Assembly: GCA_030180135.1 (NCBI GenBank)
Contig: CM058232.1
Span: 92,554,630-92,618,629 of the forward strand
Length of the DNA stretch: 64,000 bases
Direction of reading: 5' to 3'
Origin: Orychophragmus violaceus
Taxonomy: Eukaryota > Streptophyta > Magnoliopsida > Brassicales > Brassicaceae
Shown here: positions 31,315-41,310 of the stretch, in pieces
How positions within the stretch are numbered: position 1 is the first letter of the stretch
Layout of the letters: each line of letters begins with the position of its first letter
Made by a program: the position numbers and the translations under genes
The notes under the pieces: generated by a model
The model's database searches: none
Told to the model about the DNA's origin: nothing
What the model saw: the letters and a program-made list of their open reading frames with translations, nothing else

Positions 31315-32869
31315 ACTCTTAGTGAAAGTACTTTTTGAGGTTGATGATGTTCCAAGGTCGTAGTTCAGGTTTATGGGTTTCCACCAACTTGAGTCGGTAG
31401 ACCCCGTCCTTCACAATATCGGTGACCTGGTAAGGACCTTCCCACTTTGCTCCTAATTTTCCAGTGTGTTCTTCCTTTTATGGTTGAACACTTTCGGAAA
31501 GACGAGCTCACCTACTTGAAACTTTCGGGTTTTGATCCTGGAATCGTAGTAGCGAGCTGCGGCTTGCTGGTAGTTCTAAATTCGGGCTAGTGCGAGGTTT
31601 CTCCTTTCGTCGACGAGGTCGAGCTCGTCTTTTATCATCTCGTTGTTGAGTTCCTCTTGTCGTGGGCATTCTTCTTTGCGGATGCTTGACACGAGGATTT
31701 CGGCTGGTACTACTGCCTCGATTCCGTAAGCCAGCGAGAAGGGAGTCTCGCTAGTGGACTTGCGGGGGGTAGTCCGGTAAGCCCAGAGTACGGCAGGGAG
31801 CTCGTCGCTCCAGCTTGTCTTGCACTCGTCGAGTCTTTTCTTAAGGTTGTTCATGATCGATTTGTTAGCTGCTTCTGCCAGTCCGTTTCCTTGGGGGTAA
31901 CGGGGCGTTGAGTAAGTCAGCTTTATGTTCCATGTTTTGCAGAACTCTTTGAACGTGTTCGATATGAACTGGGATCCGTTATCGGTGACGATCTCATGAG
32001 GCAGTCCATGTCAACGATGTTTCGCCAGACGAACTCCTTAACATGGACGTCTTTGATTTTTTGGTATGACTCTGCTTCGATCCATTTGGTGAAGTAATCT
32101 GTCATTACCAATAGATGCATAGCTTTCTTTCTGCAGGATGCGACTAAGGGTCCCAAGATATCCACTCTCCACCGCATGAATGGGTACGGTGAGGATATCG
32201 AGGAGAGCTTCTCCGATGGTTGGTGGATAATCGGGGCATGCTTTTGGCATTTGTCACAATTGCTGGAAAAAGATTTGCATTCAGCGGCCATTGTCGGCCA
32301 GAAATAACCTTGCCTTTTGATTCGTATGGCCAGAGCTCATCTTCGGAATGACTTCCGCAAGATCCGTCGTGGGCCTGTGCGATCACGGCTTGGGCTTGCT
32401 TCCCATTGAGGCATTTGAGGTAAGGTCCGGAGAGACTTCTTTTAAAAAGTTCTCCTCGGGTGACACAGTACCTCGCACTTTGCGCTTTGAGTTTTTGTGC
32501 TTCCCATTTGTCGTCAGGGACTTCGCCGTTCGTTATGTACTGAATGATCGGAGTTCTCCAATCTTTTCCATCGTCGGGCTCGGATCCCTGGCTAGTGGAT
32601 GCAGTTCGGATCGGACCATCAGGAACATTCACTACATACACTGCATTTCTTGGATCGAGATCATCATCGACCTTGATGACATCGCGATTTGTTTCTTCGA
32701 GTGATTCCTGGTGTTTGACATTGTCCTTTTTAGTAGGCTCGTCCTCTTTCAAGGATAGGGCTTTTAGGGCTATATCGATACTTGGTTTTTCGATTCCCTC
32801 GACTGGTATGATCCTTTTGAGGTTAGGATCTGATGTCGACGCCAATGCGGCTAGGGCGTCGGCGGCGGT
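31315..32869 (-). pseudogene. Tat integrase (fragmented)
   Basis: The minus strand, right to left: linker with NTAADALAALASTSDPNLKR (32869-32800); zinc-binding region with HDGSCGSHS and SNCDKCQKHA; catalytic core (MRWRVDILGPL, TDYFTKWIEAES, then in another frame TDNGSQFISNTFKEFCKTWN, and QGNGLAEAANKSIMNNLKKR); C-terminal part (WAYRTTPRKSTSETPFSLAY, EVVPAEI-like IEAVVPAEI); and a final WEGPYQVTDIVKDGVYRL segment. The D, D and E catalytic positions are all present but on different frames, with breaks near 32340, 32010 and 31470. The integrase would insert the cDNA into chromatin; here it is non-functional. Confidence 0.88.
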
Positions 32870-32874
32870 ATTTT
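32870..32874. other. Copia-1 target-site duplication, left (ATTTT)
   Basis: ATTTT here and at 40643-40647, exact. Confidence 0.95.
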
Positions 32875-33513
32875 TGTTGGAATTGTGTCCAGTAATCTCG
32901 GTACTGTCTCTAGAAAGTAAGAGTATGTCAATGATCAGACATAAGTCATATAATACTGGGGGTCATGATGGCTTGCTAGAGTCCGCTCATGATCTATAAG
33001 TCTTGGACTTATTGCCTTTATTATATGATCCCATATGGGTCACACGCCTAAGCTAACAGGAAAATGTGTAGGAACGGCTTAGCAGAAGTACGGTAAAAGT
33101 GCCAGGCATTTGTCGTACTTAGAGAGAGATTAATGGGTCTGATTAAATCCAAGGGATTTAATCAGATTGGTATTTGGGCCCAAAAGCCCAAAAGGGAAAG
33201 AGAAGGGTTTTATAAACTAAAACCCAAATCTCTTTCTCTCTAACCCTAGCCTCCCTGCGCGAACTCTCTCTCTCTCTGCGCCTCCTCTCCCTTGGTCTAG
33301 CAGCCTCTCTTCCTGCTTGGTGTGCGTGTGTGAACCTCTGGAGGAGTTATCACTTGGTGGCTCTCTAATCTATGATATACCTTCTCTTTCCGCTGCATAA
33401 ACAGGTATAAGGTGAGATCTATATTGTTTCTATTCAAGAGAACCTAGATCTGGCATGTTTAGGATCTATTAATCTGATGAATTGAATCAGGATTAACACC
33501 ATAACATCCTTCA
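32875..33513 (+). repeat. Copia-1 5' LTR
   Basis: TGTTGGAATTGTG...CATCCTTCA. A TATA-like GTTTTATAAAC at 33207-33217 is followed by a CT-rich leader, so transcription probably starts near 33240. Confidence 0.95.
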
Positions 33514-33514
33514 G

Positions 33515-33526
33515 TGGTATCAGAGC
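33515..33526 (+). other. Copia-1 primer-binding site
   Basis: TGGTATCAGAGC, complementary to the 3' end of initiator methionine tRNA, one base after the LTR; the usual copia primer. Confidence 0.92.
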
Positions 33527-34816
33527 TATTGGTTCTGGTTTTTCTTGTTTAGATTCATGTTTAGGATTGTTTTCTTGTTTAAAAGTGTTTTGAATCAACT
33601 ACTGATAAGAGAAATCACTTAAGCAACAAGGAATTGAAACCTAAACACACTAAAGAAAATCGCATGACCAAACTATATGATTTGGTATGCGACCGGTTTG
33701 GTCGATCGGACCATCTGTCGATTCATGAGATCGGCCGAGAGATGATCCGTGAGGCGCAAGGCAGCGAGAAGCGTGGGCGATCCGATCGCTTGCATCGATC
33801 TCGGATCGATGGCTTGGATCGATGCGATCGCGCCATGCCTCTCTCGCGTCTCGGCCAAGCAACCAACGTCCCGAGCTGACCCGACGATCGTCTCGGCATC
33901 GTCCCGTCCCGCCTTTCCCGTCCCGATCACGCGGCCCAACCGTCCCGACCATTCGTCCGCCGCGAAAGCATGATGGCTTGCGGCTTGGACGATTGTTTCT
34001 CGACCGGTTAGGGTTTTGGGTGTGATGTTTTGGTTCGGTTTAAGGTTCGGTTTAAAAACTTGATTAAAATCAAATCGTCACGGTTTAATAAACAGAATTA
34101 ATAATTTTATTAAGTTCTGGTTAAACCGGGATAAGAAATCCAAATTCGAAAAATTGGATTTTGTGCCTAAACCAGGATTTTCTAATTTGATTTGGTTGGA
34201 CCAAATAAATTGAGAAAATCCGGTTTAGTAAATAACCGGTTGACAATTGTGGTCATCGTAGTAATTAATTTTGGTTAAGACCAATTTTAATGAACCAGAC
34301 CGGTTATGTCATTTAATTGGACAATTGGGTCATGTCTTGGACATGGACCAATTCTTGGGCCTCGGGCCAAGAAGTTAAAACAATTGGGCCAATTATTTGA
34401 GTCTTTTCTTCAGATTAATTTAAAATTTATTTTATAAAATTATAAAGTCGATTTTAAATTAAAGTTTCCGAAATTTTGAAATTAGAAAGTTTCTTAAAAT
34501 AGAAGTTTCTAGATTTGCGGGTTTTGGATTTTAAGAAATTTCTAAAGTTAGAAAGTTTCCGTTTTTAGAAAGTTTCCAATTTTAGAAAGTTTCCAAAAAT
34601 AGTAGGTTTCCAAAAATGGAAAGTTTCCCAAAATAGTAATCTTCTATTTTGGGAATGAATTTTAATAAACCTACAAACCTCAAATAATATCAAGCGTTGG
34701 ATGTCTTGTCCATTCTATGTCAGCTGTCGAAGCCCATTCAATTGTATTCATGGCCTTACAGTGTGAGGGTGTCTACTTTTGCGTGGATAAGACGGTTTGT
34801 GATTCATAAATGTCAT

Positions 34817-34926
34817 TGGGAGTCCCAGACATTAATGATTACATGACTGTATAGTCTGGTTTTCTTGACTAGGCCATCGGGAGTCCCGGGCCTTGAGACA
34901 TCAGAGTGAATTGGGCCTCGGGCCCA
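34817..34926 (+). promoter_or_regulatory. Triple GC-rich hairpin block upstream of gag (Copia-1)
   Basis: TGGGAGTCCCA (34817-34827), CGGGAGTCCCG (34878-34888) and TGGGCCTCGGGCCCA (34912-34926) are self-complementary. The same three occur in Copia-2 and in the diverged Copia-3 at the same spacing. They are a candidate RNA dimerisation or packaging signal. Confidence 0.6.
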
Positions 34927-35175
34927 GATTCACAACCAAGAGTTATATCACGGATATAATTAGCCGACATAGGGCTTACCGATATAAGCTAAGGTTGGGT
35001 GACGGCCAGTGGCCCACTTTAATCTTAGTTATATGTGGATCTTGGAATCATTATATTCTATTGAGGGTAACTTAGGTTATTGAATATAATGCATGATTGA
35101 TCATATTAATTATAATATAAGATTAATCATATTGAACATATTAACTAATAACCTTTTATCTTATATATTTCAGCT

Positions 35176-38100
35176 ATGACTACTACAAGCACACAAAACA
35201 CATTCTCAATCCGGTCTGTTCTCGAGAAGGAGAAGCTGACTGGAACGAACTTCCTGACGTGGTCAAGGAACTTGAGGCTGGTCCTCAAGCAGGAGAAGAA
35301 GGATTATGTCCTTCGTGATCCTCTCCCCGAGAGGCCTGCTAACAATGCCGCCAGGACTCTGCATAATGCTTGGGAAAAGCATTCGTCAGATGAAAATGAT
35401 GTGTATTGCCTTATGTTGGCGACAATGACTGCTGAGCTGCAAATGCAGTTCGAGAGTGTGTTGTCACCAATTGAGATAATGGCAAGCCTGAAATCGCTTT
35501 TTCAGGAGCAAGCAAGGACTGAGAGGTTTCAGACAGTTAAGAACCTCTTAGACTGTAAGTTGGCTGCAAATGCGGCAGTGAGTCCTCATGTCTTGAAGAT
35601 GATGGGTTATCTCGATCATCTTCAGAAACTCGACTGCCCTATCAGCCAGGAACTTGCCTGCGACATCATTCTGCAGTCATTACCTGCAAGCTATGATCAG
35701 TTCATTCTGAACTTTAACATGCATGGCTTGAGTAAGACATTGCCTGAGCTTCACGGAATGCTCAAGACTGCAGAGCCCAACTTGAGGAAAACCGCCAAGG
35801 ACCCCAATGTGCTTATGGTACAGAAGGGCAAGGGGTTTAAGAAATCCTCTGCTAAGGATAAGGGAAAGGCCAAGGCTGTCCAAGTCGCGGACAAGGACAC
35901 GCCAAAGCCCAAGCCCAAGTCCAAGGCTGGGCCAACTGACATATGCAGGTTCTGTAAAGAACCAGGGCATTGGAGGAGAGAATGTAAGAAATTCCAAGAA
36001 GGTCTAAAGGAATTGAAGAAGAAGACTCTCGAGACTTCTTCGACAGGTATTTTTGTTATAGAAGTTAATACGACTACTTCTGATAATACCTCATGGGTTA
36101 TGGATACTGGTTGTGGGGCTCATATTTGTACTAATATGCAGGCACTCAGCAACAGTAGAAGGCTGAAGCAAGGACAAGTGGAGCTACGAGTTGGGAATGG
36201 AGCGAAAGTTCCAGCACTAGCTGTAGGCACATACTTGTTGTCTTTACCTTCAGGATTGATTTTAGAACTCAATAATTGTTATTTTGTACCTGCTATAAGC
36301 AGAAATATTATTTCAATTTCTTTGTTGGATTTGGAAGGTTATGATTTTTCAGTTAAGAATAAATTATGTTCCTTCAATCGCAACAATTTGTTCTATGGTT
36401 CTGCCCCTCTTACGAATGGGCTTTACATACTCGATCAATCCGCGCCAATTTATAACATTAATACCAAACGGTTCAAACCTAATGAGGAGAACCGAACGTT
36501 TCTATGGCATTGTCGTTTAGGGCACATCAGCGAGAAACGCATCAAGAGGCTCCATTCGAATGGACTTCTTGGCTCATTTGACTTTGAGTCATGTGAGAAA
36601 TGCGAATCCTGCATGATGGGCAAAATGACACGGGCCCCCTTTAATAAACCTAACGAGAGGGCCAGTGACTTGTTGGGCCTGATACACACTGATGTGTGTG
36701 GCCCAATGTCCACAAATGCAAGAGGAAACTATCAGTACTTCATTACCTTCACTGATGATTTCAGTAGGTATGGATATGTTTATTTAATGAAACATAAGTC
36801 TGAATCTTTTGAGAAGTTCAGAGAATTCCAAAATGAAGTACAGAACCAACTTGGCAAAAGCATTAAGGCTCTTCGTTCCGACCGAGGAGGAGAATACTTA
36901 AGCCAAGAATTCAGTGATCATCTAAGAGAGTGTGGGATCGTGTCCCAACTCACTCCTCCTGGAACACCTCAATGGAATGGTGTGTCTGAGAGGAGAAATC
37001 GGACCTTATTGGATATGGTTCGATCTATGATGAGTCACACAGACCTTCCAATATCCCTTTGGGGATATGCTCTGCTAACAGCAGTGTTCACTCTAAATAG
37101 AGCGCCATCGAAAGCAGTAGTAAAGACACCATATGAATTATGGACTGGATTGGCTCCAGTGTTGTCTTATCTTAGAATTTGGGGTTGTGAAGCCTATGTC
37201 AAGAGATTAATCTCAGACAAGCTTACACCAAAGTCTGATAAATGCTACTTCATTGGTTATCCGAAGGAAACCAAGGCTTATTACTTCTATCTACGTTCCG
37301 AGAACAAGATCTTTGTTGCCCGGGATTGTAACTTTCTTGAGAGAGAGTTTCTCTCTAAGAAAGACAGTGGGAGTAAGGTACTGCTTGATGAAATTCAAGA
37401 TGAACAGGATACTGCTCAACCTAATGAGGAAGAGCAGCAGGAGGACCTACAAGAAATTGTAGAGCCTGAACCTGTAGTACCTGAAGTTCGAAGATCCGGG
37501 AGGATCCGTCACGAACCCGAGAGATATCAAGGATTCCTCGTGACTAACTGTCATGATCTTTTGATCATTGATGGTGATGAACCATCGAACTTCAATCAAG
37601 CCATGATGGGCCCAGATTCCTCGAAGTGGCGCAAGGCCACTGATTCCGAAATGGACTCCATGTCGGTCAACCAAGTGTTTTCGTTGGTTGACTTACCCGC
37701 TGGTGTAAAAGCCATCGAGTGCAAATGGATCTTCAAGAAGAAGATTGACGTGGATGGAAATGTCCAGATTTATAAAGCCAGGTTGGTGGCAAAAGGTTTC
37801 AGACAAGTTCACGGTGTGGATTACGATGAAACCTATTCACCAGTGGCTATGATGAAATCTATTCGGATTCTACTAGCAACTGCAGCTTTTCATGATTATG
37901 AAATTTGGCAGATGGACGTGAAAACCGCCTTCCTGAATGGTATTCTGGAAGAGGATGTGTATATGACGCAACCTGACGGTTACATAGATCCAAAGAATGC
38001 TGGAAAAGTATGCAAGCTTCATAAATCCATTTATGGATTGAAGCAAGCATCGAGGAGCTGGAATCTTCGTTTTGATGAAGCGATCAAGCAATTTGACTTC

Positions 38101-39153
38101 ATCAGAAACGAAGAAGAACAATGCGTGTATAAGAAAACTAGTGGGAGCAAGATAGTATTTCTTATTCTGTATGTCGATGACATACTGCTTCTCGGAAACG
38201 ACATTCCAATGCTGAAGTCGGTAAAAGACTGGCTTGGAAGTTGTTTTTCCATGAAAGACATGGGTGAAGCCGCATACGTTCTTGGAATCAGGATCTACCG
38301 GGATAGATCTAGAAGGCTGATAGGCTTGTGTCAAGATTCATACATTGACAAAGTCCTACAAAGATTCAGCATGAAAGATTCCAAGAAGGGCTTCACGCCA
38401 ATGGTACATGGCAAACCGCTAAGCAAGAAGCAGAGCCCTACGACGGCTGTTGAGCTTGAGCGCATGAAGAATATTCCTTATGCATCTGCAATAGGATCTG
38501 TCATGTATGCCATGATCTGTACTCGTCCTGATGTTGCTTATGCATTGAGCATGACGAGTAGATACCAGTCAAATCCAGGTGAAAACCATTGGATTGCCGT
38601 AAAGAATATCTTGAAGTATCTAAGACATACTAAGGATAAGTTCTTGGTGTACGGTGGAAGTGATGTGCTTAAAGTCAGTGGATTCACGGACGCAAGTTTC
38701 CAGACAGACCAAGATGATTTCCGATCACAGTCCGGTTATATCTTTTGTCTGAATGGCGGTGCAATCAGTTGGAGAAGCTCCAAGCAAGACACCGTTGCTG
38801 ATTCCACTACAGAAGCTGAATATATCGCCGCCTCAGAAGCTGCGAAGGAAGCTGTTTGGATACGAAAGTTCATTATTGAACTAGGTGTGATACCAGATGC
38901 GGCTGAACCTCTAGCACTGTTTTGTGATAACAATGGTGCTATAGCTCAGGCAAAGGAACCAAGATCACACCAGAAATCCAAGCATGTTCTAAGAAGATTT
39001 CACTTGATACGTGACATCATTAATAGAAAGGAAGTCAAGATCAGCCGAGTTCAGACAGATGATAACGTCGCTGATCCGTTGACAAAGCCACTCCCAAGGC
39101 CTAAGCTCGAGTTTCTGACTGAAGCTGTAGGCATTAGAGACATTGAAATGTAA
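35176..39153 (+). CDS. Copia-1 gag-pol polyprotein, intact, 1325 aa
   Basis: A single frame with every copia domain. Gag is residues 1-270 (FLTWSRNLRLVL motif of the UBN2/DUF4219 type, zinc knuckle CRFCKEPGHWRREC at 257-270). Protease has active-site DTG at 310-312. The integrase zinc finger is HCRLGH...CEKCESC (about 445-479) and its catalytic D506, D569 and E605 lie in HTDVCGP, SDRGGEY and NGVSERRN. Reverse transcriptase (about 825-1075) has YVDD at 999-1002. RNase H (about 1165-1310) has D1172, E1213 and a FCDNNGA motif. The ATG lies 10 bp after a TTATATATTTC tract. No stop or frame lesion was seen. It makes the capsid and copies, then inserts, the element. Confidence 0.97.
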   Translation: MTTTSTQNTFSIRSVLEKEKLTGTNFLTWSRNLRLVLKQEKKDYVLRDPLPERPANNAARTLHNAWEKHSSDENDVYCLMLATMTAELQMQFESVLSPIEIMASLKSLFQEQARTERFQTVKNLLDCKLAANAAVSPHVLKMMGYLDHLQKLDCPISQELACDIILQSLPASYDQFILNFNMHGLSKTLPELHGMLKTAEPNLRKTAKDPNVLMVQKGKGFKKSSAKDKGKAKAVQVADKDTPKPKPKSKAGPTDICRFCKEPGHWRRECKKFQEGLKELKKKTLETSSTGIFVIEVNTTTSDNTSWVMDTGCGAHICTNMQALSNSRRLKQGQVELRVGNGAKVPALAVGTYLLSLPSGLILELNNCYFVPAISRNIISISLLDLEGYDFSVKNKLCSFNRNNLFYGSAPLTNGLYILDQSAPIYNINTKRFKPNEENRTFLWHCRLGHISEKRIKRLHSNGLLGSFDFESCEKCESCMMGKMTRAPFNKPNERASDLLGLIHTDVCGPMSTNARGNYQYFITFTDDFSRYGYVYLMKHKSESFEKFREFQNEVQNQLGKSIKALRSDRGGEYLSQEFSDHLRECGIVSQLTPPGTPQWNGVSERRNRTLLDMVRSMMSHTDLPISLWGYALLTAVFTLNRAPSKAVVKTPYELWTGLAPVLSYLRIWGCEAYVKRLISDKLTPKSDKCYFIGYPKETKAYYFYLRSENKIFVARDCNFLEREFLSKKDSGSKVLLDEIQDEQDTAQPNEEEQQEDLQEIVEPEPVVPEVRRSGRIRHEPERYQGFLVTNCHDLLIIDGDEPSNFNQAMMGPDSSKWRKATDSEMDSMSVNQVFSLVDLPAGVKAIECKWIFKKKIDVDGNVQIYKARLVAKGFRQVHGVDYDETYSPVAMMKSIRILLATAAFHDYEIWQMDVKTAFLNGILEEDVYMTQPDGYIDPKNAGKVCKLHKSIYGLKQASRSWNLRFDEAIKQFDFIRNEEEQCVYKKTSGSKIVFLILYVDDILLLGNDIPMLKSVKDWLGSCFSMKDMGEAAYVLGIRIYRDRSRRLIGLCQDSYIDKVLQRFSMKDSKKGFTPMVHGKPLSKKQSPTTAVELERMKNIPYASAIGSVMYAMICTRPDVAYALSMTSRYQSNPGENHWIAVKNILKYLRHTKDKFLVYGGSDVLKVSGFTDASFQTDQDDFRSQSGYIFCLNGGAISWRSSKQDTVADSTTEAEYIAASEAAKEAVWIRKFIIELGVIPDAAEPLALFCDNNGAIAQAKEPRSHQKSKHVLRRFHLIRDIINRKEVKISRVQTDDNVADPLTKPLPRPKLEFLTEAVGIRDIEM

Positions 39154-40003
39154 TCTAAATTTGAGTGGGAGTATGAGGGCTTTTATTTAGTTATTTGATA
39201 TGTTCTTGTAAAACATTCTTATGTTTAATGAAATTATTATTTCAAGATTATTTTAACTGTGATGAAATAATCGTTCCAAAGTGATATAAACCATTTTATA
39301 GGTCATCGAAGTAAGTGACTTGATCTTGAGTCATCAAAGTCATTTAGCTTGATCATGAGACCCTATATTTGATAGATGGATTATATCATCCTGTCCCTAG
39401 TCGAAGGTTGTTGAAATTGGAACATCAACAACCGTGTGAGACTGGATTGGTATGTGACTTATGACAAAGTCTCAGTGTGTCATAGATGTGCGGCATCGAA
39501 GTCAGTACATAGGTGTATGTGGGGTACATACGACCGGACACGACCCGCTTATAAGAACTCTTCAGGATATTTATATCTGTGTCATAAGAGATTCTTACTA
39601 CGACTATAGAGTATAGTCCTTAGACCTGAGTTCGCATGCATGTGACTGCACATGGACTGATGCACTTTGATCATTGTCTAACGCTGTCGTTCTGCGATAG
39701 TTATAAGGACCTTGTTTGGGTACATTATGAAATGAGTAGTTTACAGTGATGGAACAAGACGGAATTTGTCCCTCCAATATAAATGGAGTGAATATCTCTA
39801 GGCCAATCGGAGATTTGAATACTGGAAAATGCATGGCCATGCTCAAACGGACTTTCCCGAGTCGTTTGGATTGTCAGTATCGAATCAGAGTCCGATGAAC
39901 AAGATTAGGCTTTATAAGGATGACACCAATCTTGCCTTATGACTAATCGAGATATTGAGACAAAAGGATTATGAATACAGAGATTCCAGTACAAGTGGGA
40001 GAT
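39154..40003 (+). other. Copia-1 3' non-coding region and PPT
   Basis: An 850-bp segment kept in Copia-2 and Copia-3. It contains the stem-loop GGTTGTTGA...TCAACAACC (39408-39434) and ACTATAGAGTATAGT (39603-39617). It ends with the PPT AGTGGGAGA (39994-40002) beside the LTR. Confidence 0.75.
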
Positions 40004-40642
40004 TGTTGGAATTGTGTCCAGTAATCTCGGTACTGTCTCTAGAAAGTAAGAGTATGTCAATGATCAGACATAAGTCATATAATACTGGGGGTCATGATGG
40101 CTTGCTAGAGTCCGCTCATGATCTATAAGTCTTGGACTTATTGCCTTTATTATATGATCCCATATGGGTCAGACGCCTAAGCTAACAGGAAAATGTGTAG
40201 GAACGGCTTAGCAGAAGTACGGTAAAAGTGCCAGGAATTTGTCGTACTTAGAGAGAGATTAATGGGTCTGATTAAATCCAAGGGATTTAATCAGATTGGT
40301 ATTTGGGCCCAAAAGCCCAAAAGGGAAAGAGAAGGGTTTTATAAACTAAAACCCAAATCTCTTTCTCTCTAACCCTAGCCTCCCTGCGCCAACTCTCTCT
40401 CTCTCTGCGCCTCCTCTCCCTTGGTCTAGCAGCCTCTCTTCCTGCTTGGTGTGCGTGTGTGAACCTCTGGAGGAGTTATCACTTGGTGGCTCTCTGATCT
40501 CTGATATACCTTCTCTTTCCGCTGCATAAACAGGTATAAGGTGAGATCTATATTGTTTCTATTCAAGAGAACCTAGATCTGGCATGTTTAGGATCTATTA
40601 ATCTGATGAATTGAATCAGGATTAACACCATAACACCCTTCA
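40004..40642 (+). repeat. Copia-1 3' LTR
   Basis: Same length as the 5' LTR, with about 6 substitutions (for example TCACACG/TCAGACG and GCGCGAAC/GCGCCAAC). Confidence 0.95.
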
Positions 40643-41310
40643 ATTTTCCCGTCGTGGGATCCGTGTTAGATCGAAGAATTCGATCTGGTCAGCGAGGCTA
40701 TGGACAACTCGCAGGTGTGCTTCCATGCGTTCATCTTTGGCCTCGTAGTCGCCATGATATTGGCTCGTGACCAGCTGGGAGTCACTGAAGGCATCTACTT
40801 CCTGAGCTCCTATCGCTATTGCTAGCCTGAGCCCAGCTATTAACACTTCGTAATCTGCCTCGTTGTTTGACGTGGCAAAGCCTAGTCTGAACGATTGTTC
40901 TAAAACATCTCCCGTAGGGGAAACCAATTTCACTCTGATCCCGAATCCTTGCCTCGAAGAAGCTCCATCGACGTGAAGTTTCCATCTTTTAGAGGAAGTG
41001 GGGTTGAGCTCGATGGTTGGGGGGAGTTCAATTATGAAGTCAGCCAGAACCTGCGCTTTTAAGCACGTCCGAGCCTTAAACTCAATGTCGTACTCGCTGA
41101 GTTCGATAGCCCATTTAACTAGTCGTCCTGACTGGCTCGGACTGTGGAGGATAGTCCTCAGTGGTTGAGAAGTCATTACTATGATCGAATGCGATTTAAA
41201 GCATGGTCGGAGTTTCCTAGCCGATGTGACCAACGCTAAAGCGAGTTTTTCCATAGCGGGGTATCTAGTTTCAGAGTCGATTAAGGTCTTGCTGATGTAA
41301 TACACTGGTT
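40643..41310 (-). pseudogene. Tat RNase H and second (archaeal-type) RNase H
   Basis: The minus strand starts MYYISKTLIDSETRYPAMEK (end of the RT-linked RNase H) and continues LVKWAIELSEYDIEFKART and QVLADFIIELP. It then has a second RNase H-like domain (WKLHVDGASSRQGFGIRVKL, NNEADYEVLIAGLRLAIAIG, DAFSDSQLVTSQ) with the acidic D, E and D positions. It ends FFDLTRIPRREN, exactly at the Copia-1 target duplication, and resumes with NTAADALAALAS on the other side. Dual RNase H is a hallmark of the Tat group. This 221-codon segment is itself open, but neighbouring domains are broken. Confidence 0.88.

Larger units (their letters stand above)
33514..35175 (+). other. Copia-1 leader (1.66 kb) before gag-pol
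   Basis: An unusually long leader. It holds a GC- and GATCG-rich island (about 33690-33985), an AT-rich stretch with many AGTTTCC words (34440-34660), and the hairpin block at 34817-34926. It ends in GATTAATCAT-rich DNA before the ATG. A small ORF at 34893-35075 shares GDGQWPTL with its counterparts in Copia-2 and Copia-3. Confidence 0.8.
32875..40642 (+). mobile_element. Copia-1: complete Ty1/copia retrotransposon
   Basis: Two 639-bp LTRs (32875-33513 and 40004-40642) differ at about 6 positions by eye (about 99% identical). The 5-bp target duplication ATTTT is exact. The PBS follows the 5' LTR, a PPT precedes the 3' LTR, and a single 1325-codon gag-pol frame is open. It sits in the Tat RNase H-integrase linker, in the opposite orientation. 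By structure it could be autonomous. Copia-2 is a close relative. Confidence 0.97.

Noticed and set aside
32348..32999. Plus-strand ORFs of 118 and 151 codons over the Tat integrase and Copia-1 LTR
   Set aside because: They run antisense to integrase and across an LTR junction that post-dates integrase, so cannot be an old gene.
33634..34025. Overlapping Arg/Asp-rich ORFs on both strands of the Copia-1 leader (and 57906-58323 in Copia-2)
   Set aside because: They arise from the GATCG-rich composition, which avoids stops in several frames; the readings are not conserved between the two copies.
34893..35075. 60-codon ORF in the Copia-1 leader as a real gene
   Set aside because: Identical in Copia-2, but only GDGQWPTL survives in Copia-3. 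Conservation is better explained by the overlapping hairpin block and leader RNA.
35680..38933. Minus-strand ORFs within Copia-1 gag-pol (and their Copia-2 copies)
   Set aside because: Antisense shadows; they recur in Copia-2 only because the two elements are nearly identical.
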